The position numbers and the translations under genes were made by a program. Below, piece after piece: positions 24,610 through 34,803 of a DNA stretch of 64,000 bases. Origin of the DNA: Candidatus Methylobacter oryzae (lineage in GTDB: Bacteria; Pseudomonadota; Gammaproteobacteria; Methylococcales; Methylomonadaceae); the NCBI GenBank assembly GCA_945861405.1, contig CAMAUL010000003.1:39721-103720 (forward strand), in the 5' to 3' direction. The notes under the pieces are model-generated. The model was given only the letters and a program-made list of their open reading frames with translations. It searched no databases and had not been told where the DNA came from. Positions within the stretch are counted from its first letter, which is position 1; each line of letters opens with the position of its first letter.

Positions 24610-25194
24610 TCAATTCGCCTTAATCTTCCGAAACGTCAAGTTGATCCGCAGCGTTTTCGGTTTTTTGGTTTTCGGCACCGAGTGCATCCAATGGTGCTGC
24701 AAGGTTCCGGCCATTACCAGCAAATCGCCGTGTCCTAAGACTATATCCAGTTTGTCTTTGGTTTTTTTATGGTGCAGCTTGAATAAGCGCTCGTCGCCGA
24801 GGCTCAATGATGCAATCACCGGATTTGCCCCCAGCTCTTTTTCATCGTCTGCATGACAACCCATAGAGTCGTTACCATCACGGTACAAATTGGCTAATAC
24901 GCTGTTAAAGACGCATTGGCATTGTTGCTCCACCTTCTCCCTGATTGCCTGTAACGCCGGTGTCCACGGCATCGGCTGATGATTAACGCCCGAATAGCGA
25001 TACCAAGCTTCGGGATCGCCGTACCAGCACATCAGGCGGGGCACTTTAACCCATCTGCCGTAGATAAAAATAGCCTCTTCCTGCCAGGCCAGATCGGCTA
25101 ACAACTGCGCAAGCAGCAGATCGGCCTCCGGCAAGCTGTAAAATTGTTTGATTAAATAAAGCTCGCCGTCAAAGGGGACTAAGTTGGGTGTCAT
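24610..25194 (-). CDS. alkB: AlkB-like Fe(II)/2-oxoglutarate dioxygenase
   Basis: The 194-aa protein resembles short AlkB-type DNA/RNA repair dioxygenases of the ALKBH2/3-like class. WYGDPEAWYRYSG, the NLYRDGNDSMGCHADDEKEL segment with the iron ligands H-x-D, IASLSLGDERLF, and LVMAGTLQHHWMHSVPKTKK with the distal His and 2-oxoglutarate Arg are all visible. It removes alkyl lesions such as 1-methyladenine. The start at 25194 overlaps the apeB stop; the longer track ORF lies inside apeB in another frame. Confidence 0.92.
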   Translation of the reverse strand: MTPNLVPFDGELYLIKQFYSLPEADLLLAQLLADLAWQEEAIFIYGRWVKVPRLMCWYGDPEAWYRYSGVNHQPMPWTPALQAIREKVEQQCQCVFNSVLANLYRDGNDSMGCHADDEKELGANPVIASLSLGDERLFKLHHKKTKDKLDIVLGHGDLLVMAGTLQHHWMHSVPKTKKPKTLRINLTFRKIKAN

Positions 25195-26504
25195 CAATGC
25201 GCAGCAAAAAACCGTTTCATCACTCTGATCATGTAATCGTGATCCAGCACGCCAGCACTTTCCCTGATGCTGTGCATCGCCCACATTGGGTTGCCGACAT
25301 CGATTGAACGTATGCCCAGCTTGGCAGAGGTGATCGGCCCGATGGTGCTGCCGCAGGGCAGATCGCAGCGGTGCGAATATTTCTGGTACGGCACTCCGGC
25401 CTGTTCGCACCAGTCGGCGAACATCGCCGCCGACACACTTTCCGAGCTGTAGTTATGATTGGCGTTGACTTTAATCACAGGGCCTTTGTTGACGTTGACT
25501 TTATGGCCGGGATCGTAGGCATTGGGAAAATTGGGCTGGTAGGCATGCGCCATGTCCGCGCTGATTAGGAAGCTTTTTGCCAGCGCCCTGGCATAGTCTT
25601 CGCTGCCGGTTGCTGTCGCCGAAGCGATGCGGCCAAGTACATCGGGCAGGAAACTGCCGTCGGCGCCTTTGTTGCTTTGGCTGCCGATTTCTTCATGGTC
25701 GAACAATGCACACACCCGCGTGGCGTCCGACTGCAAAGCGGCATCATCAAGCAGCGCCTGCAATGCCGCATGACAAGAAGCCAAATTATCCAGCTGGCTG
25801 TCCGCATAAAACTCGCTTGCCTTACCCCAGAAGGCGCCTTTTTGCGTGTCGTACACGGCCAAATCCCAGGACAAGATTCGCGTAGCGGAGATGCCCGATT
25901 GCTGTTGCAGCAACGCGGAAAAATAGGCTGGCGGCAGCTGTTCTTCGGTCGATGCCGACAAGATCAACGGTAATTCGGTCTGTTTTTGCAGCTTTAGGCC
26001 TTCTTCATTAACCGTCCGATTCATGTGAATGGCCAGATTAGGTAAGCGCAGTAATGGCTGATCGAATTTGATCAGCATGCTGGCGATCTCGTCCTGGTCG
26101 TTTTTATATGCGATTCGTCCGGCAAGGCTTAAATCCCTGTCGGTAAAGGTCGCCAAAATGGGCCCACCGTAAACCTCGACGCCCAGCCTTACCAAGCCGT
26201 CCGCGCTGCTGGCCGCATTCGGCTTTATTCTCAAGCCTGGGGAATCAGTATGTGCGCCGATAATTTTAAAGCCGGTTTCGGCCAGCGGTTTTTGCCCCTG
26301 CACAAACAGGATGATAGACGAATCGTCGCGCACCACGTAATAACGTCCGCCCGGCTGTAATATCCATTTGGCGGTTTCATCGAGACGCTGCCACGCAGGA
26401 GTTTGCGCCGCAAGCTGAGCCTCAATGGTGCTTACGACATGCCAAGGGCTGGGACTGGCATCGATAAAATCCAGTAAGTTTTGAACCTGCTGCCTCGCGC
26501 TCAT
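25194..26504 (-). CDS. apeB: M18 family aminopeptidase
   Basis: The 436-aa enzyme belongs to peptidase family M18 (aspartyl/lysyl aminopeptidases with two zincs). [15 protein letters not shown] has the first metal His/Asp, [18 protein letters not shown] the catalytic Glu pair, [20 protein letters not shown] a second metal-ligand region, and [15 protein letters not shown] the last conserved segment. It overlaps msrB by four bases (ATGA) and alkB by one, forming an msrB-apeB-alkB operon. Confidence 0.95.
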   Translation of the reverse strand: MSARQQVQNLLDFIDASPSPWHVVSTIEAQLAAQTPAWQRLDETAKWILQPGGRYYVVRDDSSIILFVQGQKPLAETGFKIIGAHTDSPGLRIKPNAASSADGLVRLGVEVYGGPILATFTDRDLSLAGRIAYKNDQDEIASMLIKFDQPLLRLPNLAIHMNRTVNEEGLKLQKQTELPLILSASTEEQLPPAYFSALLQQQSGISATRILSWDLAVYDTQKGAFWGKASEFYADSQLDNLASCHAALQALLDDAALQSDATRVCALFDHEEIGSQSNKGADGSFLPDVLGRIASATATGSEDYARALAKSFLISADMAHAYQPNFPNAYDPGHKVNVNKGPVIKVNANHNYSSESVSAAMFADWCEQAGVPYQKYSHRCDLPCGSTIGPITSAKLGIRSIDVGNPMWAMHSIRESAGVLDHDYMIRVMKRFFAAH

Positions 26505-26899
26505 GCTCTTTCCTTCAAGTCCAATGCCGCGGAATTAATGCAGTAGCGCAAGCCTGTCGGCTGCGGGCCGTCCTCGAATACATGGCCTAAATGCGCATCG
26601 CAGGACTTGCAAGTCACTTCAACCCGGCGCATGCCGTGATTCACGTCAACATGCTCTGCCACGCTGTGTTCGGACAACACAGCCCAAAAACTCGGCCAGC
26701 CGGAACCTGAATCGTATTTGCTCGCCGAGTCGAACAGCGGATTGCCGCAGCAGATGCACTGGTAAATACCGTCCTGTTTGCAATCGGCATATTTGCCGGT
26801 AAACGGCGGTTCAGTGGCCTTCAAGCGGCAAATGTTAAACTGCTCGGGCGTTAATTTTTGTTGCCACTGTTCATTGCTGTCGCGTTCTTTATCTGTCAT
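26501..26899 (-). CDS. msrB: Peptide methionine-R-sulfoxide reductase
   Basis: MsrB repairs methionine-R-sulfoxide in proteins. The 132-aa protein has the two zinc-binding pairs (CICCGNPLF and [10 protein letters not shown]), the substrate segment [12 protein letters not shown], and [11 protein letters not shown] with the catalytic cysteine. I choose the ATG at 26899 (MTDKERD); in-frame ATGs at 26911 and 26920 are possible. It leads the msrB-apeB-alkB operon. Confidence 0.95.
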   Translation of the reverse strand: MTDKERDSNEQWQQKLTPEQFNICRLKATEPPFTGKYADCKQDGIYQCICCGNPLFDSASKYDSGSGWPSFWAVLSEHSVAEHVDVNHGMRRVEVTCKSCDAHLGHVFEDGPQPTGLRYCINSAALDLKERA

Positions 26900-26926
26900 T
26901 TTTTCACCCATAACAACCATTTATAA

Positions 26927-26997
26927 TGTGGGCGCGAATTTATTCGCGCTTTTAAACCCACCGCTTAACCCACCACGCGAATAAATTCGCGCCCACA
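26927..26997. repeat. GGGCGCGAATTTATTCGCG inverted repeat
   Basis: TGTGGGCGCGAATTTATTCG on the left is mirrored by CGAATAAATTCGCGCCCACA on the right, each arm itself partly palindromic. It occupies the divergent space between msrB and oadG. Repeats of this form are common in gammaproteobacterial intergenic DNA. Confidence 0.88.
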
Positions 26998-27099
26998 ACC
27001 GCATAGCCAAAAGACTGAGCATCTGAAAAACATCGATTAGTTATGAATTTTGCCTATGATACAATGCAATAGTTAAAAATTTTAAATACGTGATCAATC

Positions 27100-27333
27100 A
27101 TGACTGAACAAATGACTAGCGGAATCGAATTAATGTTTGCCGGAATGGGCATCGTGTTCCTGTTTTTGACCATGCTGGTCGTCGCTATCAACATCATGTC
27201 AGCCTTGGTGCAACGCTATTTCCCGGAAGTGCCGATGTCAAAATCAGTCCCCGGCATTACCACTGACATTGACAAAAGCGTGGTTGCGGCGATAACCGCC
27301 GCCGTGCATATGTACCGCAAAAAACATAACTAA
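27100..27333 (+). CDS. oadG: Oxaloacetate decarboxylase gamma subunit
   Basis: OadG is the small membrane anchor of the Na+-pumping oxaloacetate decarboxylase. The 77-aa protein has one transmembrane helix (GIELMFAGMGIVFLFLTMLV onward) followed by a short cytoplasmic tail (VVAAITAAVHMYRKKH). The ELMFxGMGxVFxFL pattern is diagnostic. It precedes oadA and oadB in the usual G-A-B order. Confidence 0.95.
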   Translation: MTEQMTSGIELMFAGMGIVFLFLTMLVVAINIMSALVQRYFPEVPMSKSVPGITTDIDKSVVAAITAAVHMYRKKHN

Positions 27334-27387
27334 CGACTCTACAGGTCAATGATTAAGAAATTGTAACTATCCAGTACATGATAAATG

Positions 27388-27473
27388 GAACACGGATAGG
27401 ACGGATTTAGACAGATTTTTAAAGCTTGTTTTTAATCCGTGATTATCCGTTTAATCCGTGTCATCAGTGTTCT
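27388..27473. repeat. GAACACGGAT...ATCCGTGTC paired repeat
   Basis: GAACACGGATAGGACGGATT is imperfectly mirrored by AATCCGTGTCATCAGTGTTC, with ATCCGTG repeated in between. It belongs to a family with a partial member at 13983-14047 and a mixed member at 52588-52689. It separates oadG from oadA. Confidence 0.8.
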
Positions 27474-27526
27474 ATTTTTTAACTCAGTCATTACAATCTA
27501 CAAAGGTTTCAGGAGAAACAACAAGC

Positions 27527-29332
27527 ATGTCCACTGTTAAAAAGCAGCCCTTAGGTATCACCGAAGTCGTTCTGCGTGATGCCCATCAATCTATTTTGGC
27601 AACCCGGTTGCGCATTGAAGACATGCTGCCGATTTGCGAAAAGCTCGACCGGATCGGTTACTGGTCTATCGAGTCTTGGGGCGGTGCCACTTTTGATGCC
27701 TGTATCCGTTATCTGGGCGAAGACCCCTGGGAAAGACTGCGCCTGCTGAAAGCCGCAATGCCCAATACGCCGCAGCAAATGCTGTTTCGCGGTCAGAATA
27801 TCCTAGGCTACCGGCATTATGCCGATGACGTGGTGGACAAATTCGTCGAGCGCTGCGTAATCAACGGCATCGACGTGTTCCGCGTTTTTGATGCGATGAA
27901 TGACATGCGTAATATTGAGCATGCGATCAAAGCCGTGCTCCGCACCGATGCCCATGCGCAAGGCACCATCTCCTTTACCACCAGCCCCGTGCACACCATG
28001 GATTTATGGGTGGATCTGGGCAAGCAGATTGAAGACATGGGTGCGCATTCGATTTGCATCAAAGACATGGCCGGGTTGCTGAAACCTTACGATGCGTTTG
28101 AGCTGGTCAAACGGCTGAAAAAAAGCACCAAAATTCCAATCCATCTGCATTGCCATGCGACCACCGGTTTGAGTGTCGGCACGCTGATCAAGGCCGCCGA
28201 AGCGGGCGTGGACAATGTCGACACCGCCATTTCATCAATGAGCATGACTTACGGTCACAGTCCCACCGAGGCCATCGTCGCCAGCCTGGAAGGTACCGAG
28301 CGCGATACCGGCCTGGATCTGGTTGAACTGGAACACATCGCCACCTATTTCAGGGATATACGTAAAAAATATGCGCAATATGAAGGTAGCCTGAAAGGCG
28401 TCGACAGTCGCATCCTGATTTCCCAAGTGCCGGGCGGTATGCTGACCAATATGGAAAGTCAGCTGAAAGAACAAGGCGCGGCCGACAAGTTCGACGAGGT
28501 CATGCTGGAAATCCCCCGCGTTCGCGAAGACCTGGGCTTTATTCCGCTGGTTACGCCGACGTCACAAATCGTCGGCACCCAAGCCGTAATTAACGTGATG
28601 AACGGCGAACGCTACAAGAACATCACCAAGGAAACCGCCGGTGTTTTAAAAGGCGAATACGGTGCAACGCCCGCACCGGTCAACAAGGCTCTGCAAGAAA
28701 AAGTGCTGAATGGCGCACAGGCGATTACCTGCCGCCCGGCCGATCTGATCGCACCGGAAATGGACAAGCTGATTGCCGAAGTACGGGAAAAAGCTCAGGC
28801 CGAAGGCGTAACCCTCTCCGATCACATCGAAGAAGACGCATTGATCAACGGCTTGTTTGCGCAAGTCGGCTGGAAGTTCCTGGCTAACCGGGGCAATCCG
28901 GCTGCCTTTGAAGCCGCACCGGATGCACAGGCTATTGCTGCCGCCAATGCGTCTCAAGCAAGCTCGGCCAATGCCAACAACCCAAGCACCCGACCGCAGT
29001 CGGAAACCTATACGGTCAACGTCGATGGCAGGAATTTCAGCGTCATTGTCGGAGCAAATAACGCAGCTCTGGACATTCAACCTGTCGCCAGCGCGACTCA
29101 TGCCGCACTGATAGCCAGCAGCGGTGCGGTAGTTGAATCACCGATGGCCGGTAATATTTTGAAAGTTTTGGTCGACGTGGGCAGCATCGTTGCCGAAGGG
29201 GATGTCGTGGTAATCATGGAAGCAATGAAAATGGAAACCGAAGTCCGTTCCAAAACGGCCGGTATTGTCAGTACGGTCAATGTTAAAGAAGGCAGTGCTA
29301 TTGCCGGTGGCGATGTGTTGATATCCTTATAA
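27527..29332 (+). CDS. oadA: Oxaloacetate decarboxylase alpha subunit (biotin-containing)
   Basis: OadA carries the carboxyltransferase domain ([20 protein letters not shown], then [17 protein letters not shown] and HCHATTGLS with metal-binding His) and, after an Ala/Ser/Asn-rich linker, a C-terminal biotinyl domain with [12 protein letters not shown], whose lysine is biotinylated. It transfers CO2 from oxaloacetate to biotin. The 601-aa length from the ATG at 27527 (AGGAG upstream) is normal; the track start lies in the repeat before it. Confidence 0.96.
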   Translation: MSTVKKQPLGITEVVLRDAHQSILATRLRIEDMLPICEKLDRIGYWSIESWGGATFDACIRYLGEDPWERLRLLKAAMPNTPQQMLFRGQNILGYRHYADDVVDKFVERCVINGIDVFRVFDAMNDMRNIEHAIKAVLRTDAHAQGTISFTTSPVHTMDLWVDLGKQIEDMGAHSICIKDMAGLLKPYDAFELVKRLKKSTKIPIHLHCHATTGLSVGTLIKAAEAGVDNVDTAISSMSMTYGHSPTEAIVASLEGTERDTGLDLVELEHIATYFRDIRKKYAQYEGSLKGVDSRILISQVPGGMLTNMESQLKEQGAADKFDEVMLEIPRVREDLGFIPLVTPTSQIVGTQAVINVMNGERYKNITKETAGVLKGEYGATPAPVNKALQEKVLNGAQAITCRPADLIAPEMDKLIAEVREKAQAEGVTLSDHIEEDALINGLFAQVGWKFLANRGNPAAFEAAPDAQAIAAANASQASSANANNPSTRPQSETYTVNVDGRNFSVIVGANNAALDIQPVASATHAALIASSGAVVESPMAGNILKVLVDVGSIVAEGDVVVIMEAMKMETEVRSKTAGIVSTVNVKEGSAIAGGDVLISL

Positions 29333-29350
29333 AGGTCATTACGAAGAACT

Positions 29351-29420
29351 GTAGTGGCGACCGGCTGGTCGCCTTGTCCTTCGTAAAGCTGAACAAGGGC
29401 GACCAACCGGTCGCCCCTAC
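29351..29420. repeat. GGCGACCGGCTGGTCGCC inverted repeat between oadA and oadB
   Basis: GTAGTGGCGACCGGCTGGTC continuing GCCTTGT is mirrored by ACAAGGGCGACCAACCGGTC continuing GCCCCTAC. Both arms contain their own small palindrome. A shortened relative (CAGGCGA...TCGCCTG) lies just after oadB at 30579-30606. It may tune the relative expression of oadA and oadB. Confidence 0.88.
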
Positions 29421-29443
29421 ATGATTTAATTAAGAGACATCCC

Positions 29444-30571
29444 ATGGAAAATCTCATTTCACTCTGGCATAGCACTGGCATTTACAACTTCACCGCCGGT
29501 CAGGCCTTTATGATGCTGGTCGGCTTCTTGCTGCTGTTTCTGGCTATCAAAAAAGGCTTTGAACCCTTGCTGTTATTGCCGATTGGTTTTGGCGCGATAC
29601 TCAGCAATATTCCGATTGCCGGTATCGCCGAAGAAAGCGGTATTTTGTACTACTTGTATTACGGCATTAAAACCGGCCTATTCCCGTTGATTATATTCAT
29701 GGGAGTCGGCGCGATGACCGATTTCGGTCCGATGCTGGCTAACCCTAAAACCTTGTTGCTGGGCGCTGCGGCGCAGTTCGGTATCTTTGCCTCTCTGCTG
29801 GGAGCGCTGGCACTCAACGCTATCCCAGGGCTGGAATTCAGCTTAAGAGATGCCGCCGCCATCGGTATTATTGGCGGTGCCGATGGCCCGACCGCCATTT
29901 ATGTGGCCTCGAAACTGGCACCTGACTTGTTGGGAGCCATTGCGGTCGCGGCCTACTCCTACATGGCTTTAGTGCCGCTGATTCAGCCGCCGATCATGCG
30001 CGCCTTAACTACTGAGGATGAACGCAAAATTGAAATGCAGCAGATGCGCGTAGTAGGCAAGACCGAAAAAATCGTCTTTCCGTTGATGTTGCTGGTTATC
30101 TGCACCTTGCTATTGCCGTCAGCCGCGCCTTTAATCGGTATGTTTGCACTGGGTAACCTGATGAACGCCTGCGGCGTGGTTGAACGCTTAAGCCAAACCG
30201 CACAAAATGAATTGATCAATATCGTCACTATTTTCTTAGGGCTAGCAGTAGGCTCAAAGCTCAGCGCCGACGCTTTTTTGCAAATCAAAACACTGGGTAT
30301 CTTAGCTCTGGGCGCGATTGCCTTCAGCATCGGCACAGCAGCCGGGGTGATCATGGCGAAAATCATGAATAAATTCAGCAGCACCCCGATTAACCCGCTA
30401 ATCGGTGCTGCCGGTGTCTCCGCAGTGCCAATGGCGGCGCGGGTAGTCAACAAGCTGGGATTGGAGAGCAACCCGCATAACTTCCTGCTGATGCATGCCA
30501 TGGGGCCAAATGTTGCCGGGGTGATTGGTTCTGCGGTAGCGGCGGGAGTTTTATTGAGTTTAGTTAAGTAA
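29444..30571 (+). CDS. oadB: Oxaloacetate decarboxylase beta subunit (Na+ pump)
   Basis: OadB is the polytopic membrane subunit that decarboxylates carboxybiotin and pumps Na+. The 375-aa protein has about nine hydrophobic segments and the family landmarks [39 protein letters not shown] with the conserved Asp, [15 protein letters not shown], and [18 protein letters not shown]. It completes oadGAB; the pump could generate a sodium gradient or supply pyruvate from oxaloacetate. Confidence 0.96.
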   Translation: MENLISLWHSTGIYNFTAGQAFMMLVGFLLLFLAIKKGFEPLLLLPIGFGAILSNIPIAGIAEESGILYYLYYGIKTGLFPLIIFMGVGAMTDFGPMLANPKTLLLGAAAQFGIFASLLGALALNAIPGLEFSLRDAAAIGIIGGADGPTAIYVASKLAPDLLGAIAVAAYSYMALVPLIQPPIMRALTTEDERKIEMQQMRVVGKTEKIVFPLMLLVICTLLLPSAAPLIGMFALGNLMNACGVVERLSQTAQNELINIVTIFLGLAVGSKLSADAFLQIKTLGILALGAIAFSIGTAAGVIMAKIMNKFSSTPINPLIGAAGVSAVPMAARVVNKLGLESNPHNFLLMHAMGPNVAGVIGSAVAAGVLLSLVK

Positions 30572-30611
30572 GTGTAGGCAGGCGACCAATCCGGCCGCCT
30601 CGCCTGTCACT

Positions 30612-31421
30612 TTAAGCCACTCCTGTCTTGCGCTTCCCATCCCAAAATTGCGACTTTTTTATCGCATCGATTGCATTGTTCATTCCCTGTTCCGCGCCGG
30701 TTTTTAACTGACCTACCAAACCCTTTAGCAATACTTCTGCATTGGCACCCAGCCCCTTTCCGATGCCGGGTAAAGTCTCTACTTTGTGCATGACCGGCTC
30801 TTCTACCCACACTTGAAAAAGAACCTTACCCTGAGTTGGCAAGGCCCGTGTAAACACAACGATTTTGTCGTACCACACTTTGCCTGGATAGATGATCTCA
30901 TGCTCGACGATATCCCGACCGCTTCTTACATTATTGTCGATTACGTCTACAACCTCATTAACTAATGACCTCGCAGGCTCGACGACCGATTTTTCAAAAT
31001 ATCTTATCGCTTGGTCGGGGCATTGATGCACCAAGCTTGAAGTCGCATTAATGTTTTCGTGAATCAGGATTTTTTTCTTGCTGATCAAATCCTTGGCTTC
31101 ATGGACAATGCCATGAATGACTTCAATCTGCTGCTCGATTTGCGCTAAAGTGGGATTGATGATTTTTTCGTCAATGCCGATCAGGATTTGGTTCCTGCAT
31201 TGGTGAATGTTATGTATCGCTTTCTCCAACAACGATTGTTGAGCGTAAGCCAGTTTCGATTCTAATTCATGTATTTTTAAATCGCGCTCAGTTAACTTTT
31301 GCTTCAGCATAAGGATAGTTTTCTTACTTGCTGCCAGCTGCTCGGAAAGCTTGGTTACCATCGCTTCCATCTGAGTTAATTTGGATAACTTACTCGTTTT
31401 GGTGCCACTATCAGATACCAT
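30612..31421 (-). CDS. Unknown coiled-coil protein
   Basis: I do not recognise the family. The 269-aa protein has a long N-terminal coiled coil (about residues 10-75: MEAMVTKLSEQLAASKKTIL, LKQKLTERDLKIHELESKLA) and a helical remainder with IEQQIEVIHGIVHEAKDLIS and VVEPARSLVNEVVDVID. No signal peptide or membrane segment is present. I choose the ATG at 31421 because GAGGGGG lies 7 bases before it. It is convergent with oadB. It may be structural or phasin-like, which is a guess from the amphipathic helices. Confidence 0.75.
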   Translation of the reverse strand: MVSDSGTKTSKLSKLTQMEAMVTKLSEQLAASKKTILMLKQKLTERDLKIHELESKLAYAQQSLLEKAIHNIHQCRNQILIGIDEKIINPTLAQIEQQIEVIHGIVHEAKDLISKKKILIHENINATSSLVHQCPDQAIRYFEKSVVEPARSLVNEVVDVIDNNVRSGRDIVEHEIIYPGKVWYDKIVVFTRALPTQGKVLFQVWVEEPVMHKVETLPGIGKGLGANAEVLLKGLVGQLKTGAEQGMNNAIDAIKKSQFWDGKRKTGVA

Positions 31422-31642
31422 GCCCATCCCCCTCTTGCGTAATTGTTTATATTTATTATTATTTCTTACTTTCAACCGGATCATAAATAACAAACAAGCG
31501 CCTTAAAGTCAATAAAATAGGCCAAAATTGCTTACGACTAGGGCTGTACCGGTTCTTTTTTTAGCCACAGGCGGCAATGAGTGACAGCCTAAATTGGATG
31601 CACTTTTGCGGCTTATTGCGTTTCCTGCTCTATTTTTTGACG

Positions 31643-31816
31643 CTATAGCTCCGCCGCATCCTGAGTCATTTGCTCGGCCTGTTTGGACTGTTCCAACATT
31701 TTCAGCTGGGCATTGAACGGTCTTGTATCGGCCGCCTTATCGGGCTTGTCGCCTTTGTCGCAGCCAGTACTGGAAGCCAGCATCAAGATCATCGCCACTC
31801 TAATTATTAATTTCAT
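31643..31816 (-). CDS. Small predicted lipoprotein (57 aa)
   Basis: This gene is below the ORF-track cut-off. It encodes MKLIIRVAMILMLASSTGCD followed by KGDKPDKAADTRPFNAQLKM and a charged helix (LEQSKQAEQMTQDAAEL). The basic N-terminus, hydrophobic core and STGC lipobox suggest a lipoprotein, although Ser at -3 is not ideal. It lies 35 bases downstream of the DUF502 gene on the same strand. Function is unknown. Confidence 0.65.
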   Translation of the reverse strand: MKLIIRVAMILMLASSTGCDKGDKPDKAADTRPFNAQLKMLEQSKQAEQMTQDAAEL

Positions 31817-31851
31817 CTTTGCTTCATCAAAAACTAGACATCTACAATTAA

Positions 31852-32448
31852 TCAGGCTCCCGGCAACTTACTCATTTCCGAAACCTTGTTGTAATCAACC
31901 CCGACACTGATCACAAAACTGCTGGCCTCTTCGATATTCATGGCCGATTTAATAACCTTGGATTTATCGACAATCACCGTAAAACCCGAAGTCGGGTTCG
32001 GCGAGGTAGGAATAAACAACACGTATTTGTCTTCGTGCCGGTTGGTCACGTAAGCGGTCATCCACATGTCATCTTTGGGATACTCGACATAAACCACTTC
32101 CTTCGCGATAGCCCGGTCATGGGAGGAAAACATATTGATGACTTTTTTAAGCACACGGTAAACGGTATTCAATAATGGAATCCGCTCGATAATGCGATCA
32201 AACCCGGCAATAACCCAGGAACGGCCTTCTTGGGCTAATTTATGACCGATATAGATCAAAATGCTAAAACTGACTGCGAATACCAAGCTCGTATAAAGAT
32301 AGCTGTCCGCATAACCGTAAACCATTTGAAACAAATCGGAAACCCGGTCTTTTACAAAAATCATAATCTGCAAGATAACCACAATCGGTATAACCGCAAG
32401 AATACCGATCAGAAAATAATTCAACAGTTTTTTAATCAACTCTTTCAT
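31852..32448 (-). CDS. DUF502 family membrane protein
   Basis: The 198-aa protein matches DUF502: two transmembrane segments (FLIGILAVIPIVVILQIMIF and LYTSLVFAVSFSILIYIGHK), then the conserved IIERIPLLNTVYRVLKKVIN and a soluble domain with DKYVLFIPTSPNPTSGFTV. Function of the family is unknown; it is widespread in bacteria and plants. A TauE-like permease gene lies 14 bases upstream, so the two may be cotranscribed. Confidence 0.92.
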   Translation of the reverse strand: MKELIKKLLNYFLIGILAVIPIVVILQIMIFVKDRVSDLFQMVYGYADSYLYTSLVFAVSFSILIYIGHKLAQEGRSWVIAGFDRIIERIPLLNTVYRVLKKVINMFSSHDRAIAKEVVYVEYPKDDMWMTAYVTNRHEDKYVLFIPTSPNPTSGFTVIVDKSKVIKSAMNIEEASSFVISVGVDYNKVSEMSKLPGA

Positions 32449-32462
32449 GTTTTTCTCCAGTG

Positions 32463-33185
32463 TTATAAGGATTTCGTTATTAGCAGGATGCCGGATGCAA
32501 ACAAAAACATTGCAAAAATCTTGCTGTATTTTTCATTGTCGATCCCGTTATAAAGCATTTCTTCGGTCAATAAAAACATCACCACAGCGACCTGGATAAA
32601 GCTTATTTTGTCGGCAAACGACACCGTAAACTCGCTGCCGATCAACAATAACGTTGCCAACTGACACGAAGCCACCGTCGCATAGCTTGCCGCAGCCGTC
32701 ACCCGCGTTTTGTTTTTCGGATAGTGCTTGCTGTAAATTATCACAGTCAACATCGAACCGCCTAGATTGCTGATGCCATGAACCAGCCCCATCGCCATCA
32801 GGTAAATTCTTTCATATTTGACGACAGCTTGCAGTGCTCTATCAATAGCCGTTGAAAAATTTTTTAACGCGACAAAGATCAGCAACGGGCCAATCACTAG
32901 GCTGATATTGATTTTGACCGAAGTCACCACCATTAAAAACAGCACCACCAGCGGAATGCTGTAAACCAGCACATTCTTATAAAACTTGGCATCGACATCT
33001 TCGTAATGTCTTAGCACCTGCAAAGCGCTAATCGCGACAGAAACCGGCAGCAACACACCCAGTGCATCGACAAACCCATAACCGAGTAAAAGCAGCAGCG
33101 GCGTGCCAAACAATAAGACGCCTACCCCAAAAATGGACTGAATAACGGATGTTGCAACAACCGTCAATAAAATATCGACCGGCAT
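32463..33185 (-). CDS. TauE/SafE-family permease
   Basis: The 240-aa protein has about seven to eight hydrophobic segments in two related halves, with the family motif GVGVLLFGTPLLLLLGY near the start and GLVHGISNLGGSMLTVII in the second half. Members export sulfite, sulfoacetate or related anions, but the substrate here cannot be told from sequence. AGGAACGCC lies just before the ATG. It leads a unit with the DUF502 gene and the small lipoprotein. Confidence 0.88.
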   Translation of the reverse strand: MPVDILLTVVATSVIQSIFGVGVLLFGTPLLLLLGYGFVDALGVLLPVSVAISALQVLRHYEDVDAKFYKNVLVYSIPLVVLFLMVVTSVKINISLVIGPLLIFVALKNFSTAIDRALQAVVKYERIYLMAMGLVHGISNLGGSMLTVIIYSKHYPKNKTRVTAAASYATVASCQLATLLLIGSEFTVSFADKISFIQVAVVMFLLTEEMLYNGIDNEKYSKIFAMFLFASGILLITKSL

Positions 33186-33489
33186 GGCGTTCCTCTTTAT
33201 TGTTGTTATTTATTATACCCGAGGCCGGAAATAAGCGAGATTATGATTGCTTCCGGATCTATGACGACCCAGGAAGTCTATGCTGAGAGCATTTTATGGA
33301 AATACCCCCCGCTAGAAGCGACGGCAGCCTTTTGCCATTCTATTTTGGGCCGACGGGGATGGTATGTATGCATCGCATACCTTATATAAAGCTTGGCGCG
33401 GAGTTTTGGGAATGGCATGCAATGCCTACATGACTAAAATGAAATATTTGATGATGCCGTTCGCTTTCATCCCGCTTACTGCATATGCG
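33186..33489. other. Intergenic region, no gene seen
   Basis: About 300 bases between two minus-strand genes contain no convincing reading frame. The only structure is a short palindrome GGTATG...CATACC near 33360-33381. A promoter for the permease unit should lie at its left part. Confidence 0.45.
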
Positions 33490-34803
33490 TCAAACTCGCA
33501 GCTCCGTACTATTTAACAGCTCACGATAAATCAACCCCAATTGACTGAATACTTTAGCATCAAATATTTTGTACAAAACAATCTGATTTTCTGTATTTAA
33601 TTTCAGAGGCTTAACAACCTCAACCAAGGCGCGAATCAACTTTTCCGGAAATATCGGATTTTGACTGCCAACAATCGTTTGCTTTCCAGGCTGAATTGGA
33701 AACTGCTTATTAAGGCTAAATAATTCGTCATTAAACAGATGCTCACACTGGCGGATAATCCGGGCAATCGTCTGGCTTTCTTTTACCGCATCATCATTGG
33801 TTAGCGCGACTTTAGAAAAGTCCACTTGTCCAACCTGCTTATTTGCAGCTATCTGATAACTGCCGTCGAAAATATCGTTAACTTTGAGCAAATAGTTTCG
33901 CTTAATATCATGCCGAACCGAACGAAGGTATTCCAGTAACTTTGTATATTGATCCTTGCTCATTTTTTCGCGATCGTTGCCCAACTGCAAGCCAAACTCA
34001 AAATCAATCCGCGTACAACAATCATCAACTAACTGTTCAAAATGCTGAAAAAAAACCGTCTTAAAGGCAGTGTCGAAAACAATAGCCCCAGCATCATCAC
34101 CCGTACTGGAAAGGGCGTTTCCATTTTCCGGTTCCGGCGCAATGCTTGCCATACCGCCTTTCAATACCGTCACCTCAAATTTTTTATTGAGCAACACAAA
34201 GGCCGCCGTTTCGCTGGTTTTACCATTGTCACAAACCACAATGTACGGCTTTTCACGATTTAATGTTTTAAGCTGCATTCTTAACGAGAAGAAAGGCTCA
34301 TTGATACTGCCATCAAGATGGCCGCCTACGTATTCGTCCGGCGTACGCACATCCAATAATACAGCGCCCTGCCTCATCGCCTCTTGCATCTCTATATAAT
34401 TAACAAACTTTAAAGAAGGCTCCTTTATTAAGGATAAAAATAGTTGCATATCCAAGCGTAATAAAGAAATATCTGTCAATGCTGTAACCGTTAAGCTCCT
34501 ACCCGCACCGGAAATCAGCGCATCCTCTCCAAAGGTGTCGCCGGTTGACATTTGAGCTAATTTAATTTCTTTTGCTTTTGGCGATGGCTTACGGGCTAAC
34601 AGGCATTCCCCGTGTTTAATCAGGTAAAAATAATCGCCCTCACTGCCTTGAACGAGAATGACTTCACCCTTCTTAAAATGAACATCTTCTAATGCCATTA
34701 AGATTTTTTGCAAATTAACGGGAGGAAGACGTTGAAAAATCGGCGACCTTAATAAAGATGTCATCCAGTCATCTGGATTGCCCTTAATCTCTTCTATAGC
34801 CAT
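33490..34803 (-). CDS. cNMP-binding / rhodanese / DUF1631-like protein
   Basis: The 437-aa cytoplasmic protein has three parts. Residues about 15-130 form a cyclic-nucleotide-binding domain (FKKGEVILVQGSEGDYFYLI, then GDTFGEDALISGAGRSLTV). Residues about 135-225 form a rhodanese domain (AVLLDVRTPDEYVGGHLDGS) with VCDNGKTSETAAFVL, whose cysteine is at the active-site loop. The C-terminal part has HDIKRNYLLKVNDIFDGSYQ and LNTENQIVLYKIFDAKVFSQ, resembling DUF1631 proteins. This combination suggests a signal-responsive switch; no partner gene is adjacent. Confidence 0.82.
   Translation of the reverse strand: MAIEEIKGNPDDWMTSLLRSPIFQRLPPVNLQKILMALEDVHFKKGEVILVQGSEGDYFYLIKHGECLLARKPSPKAKEIKLAQMSTGDTFGEDALISGAGRSLTVTALTDISLLRLDMQLFLSLIKEPSLKFVNYIEMQEAMRQGAVLLDVRTPDEYVGGHLDGSINEPFFSLRMQLKTLNREKPYIVVCDNGKTSETAAFVLLNKKFEVTVLKGGMASIAPEPENGNALSSTGDDAGAIVFDTAFKTVFFQHFEQLVDDCCTRIDFEFGLQLGNDREKMSKDQYTKLLEYLRSVRHDIKRNYLLKVNDIFDGSYQIAANKQVGQVDFSKVALTNDDAVKESQTIARIIRQCEHLFNDELFSLNKQFPIQPGKQTIVGSQNPIFPEKLIRALVEVVKPLKLNTENQIVLYKIFDAKVFSQLGLIYRELLNSTELRV

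Noticed and set aside
24610-25410. Long 266-aa start for the AlkB gene
   Set aside because: The first 72 codons overlap apeB and lack family similarity; the ATG at 25194 gives the family-length protein.
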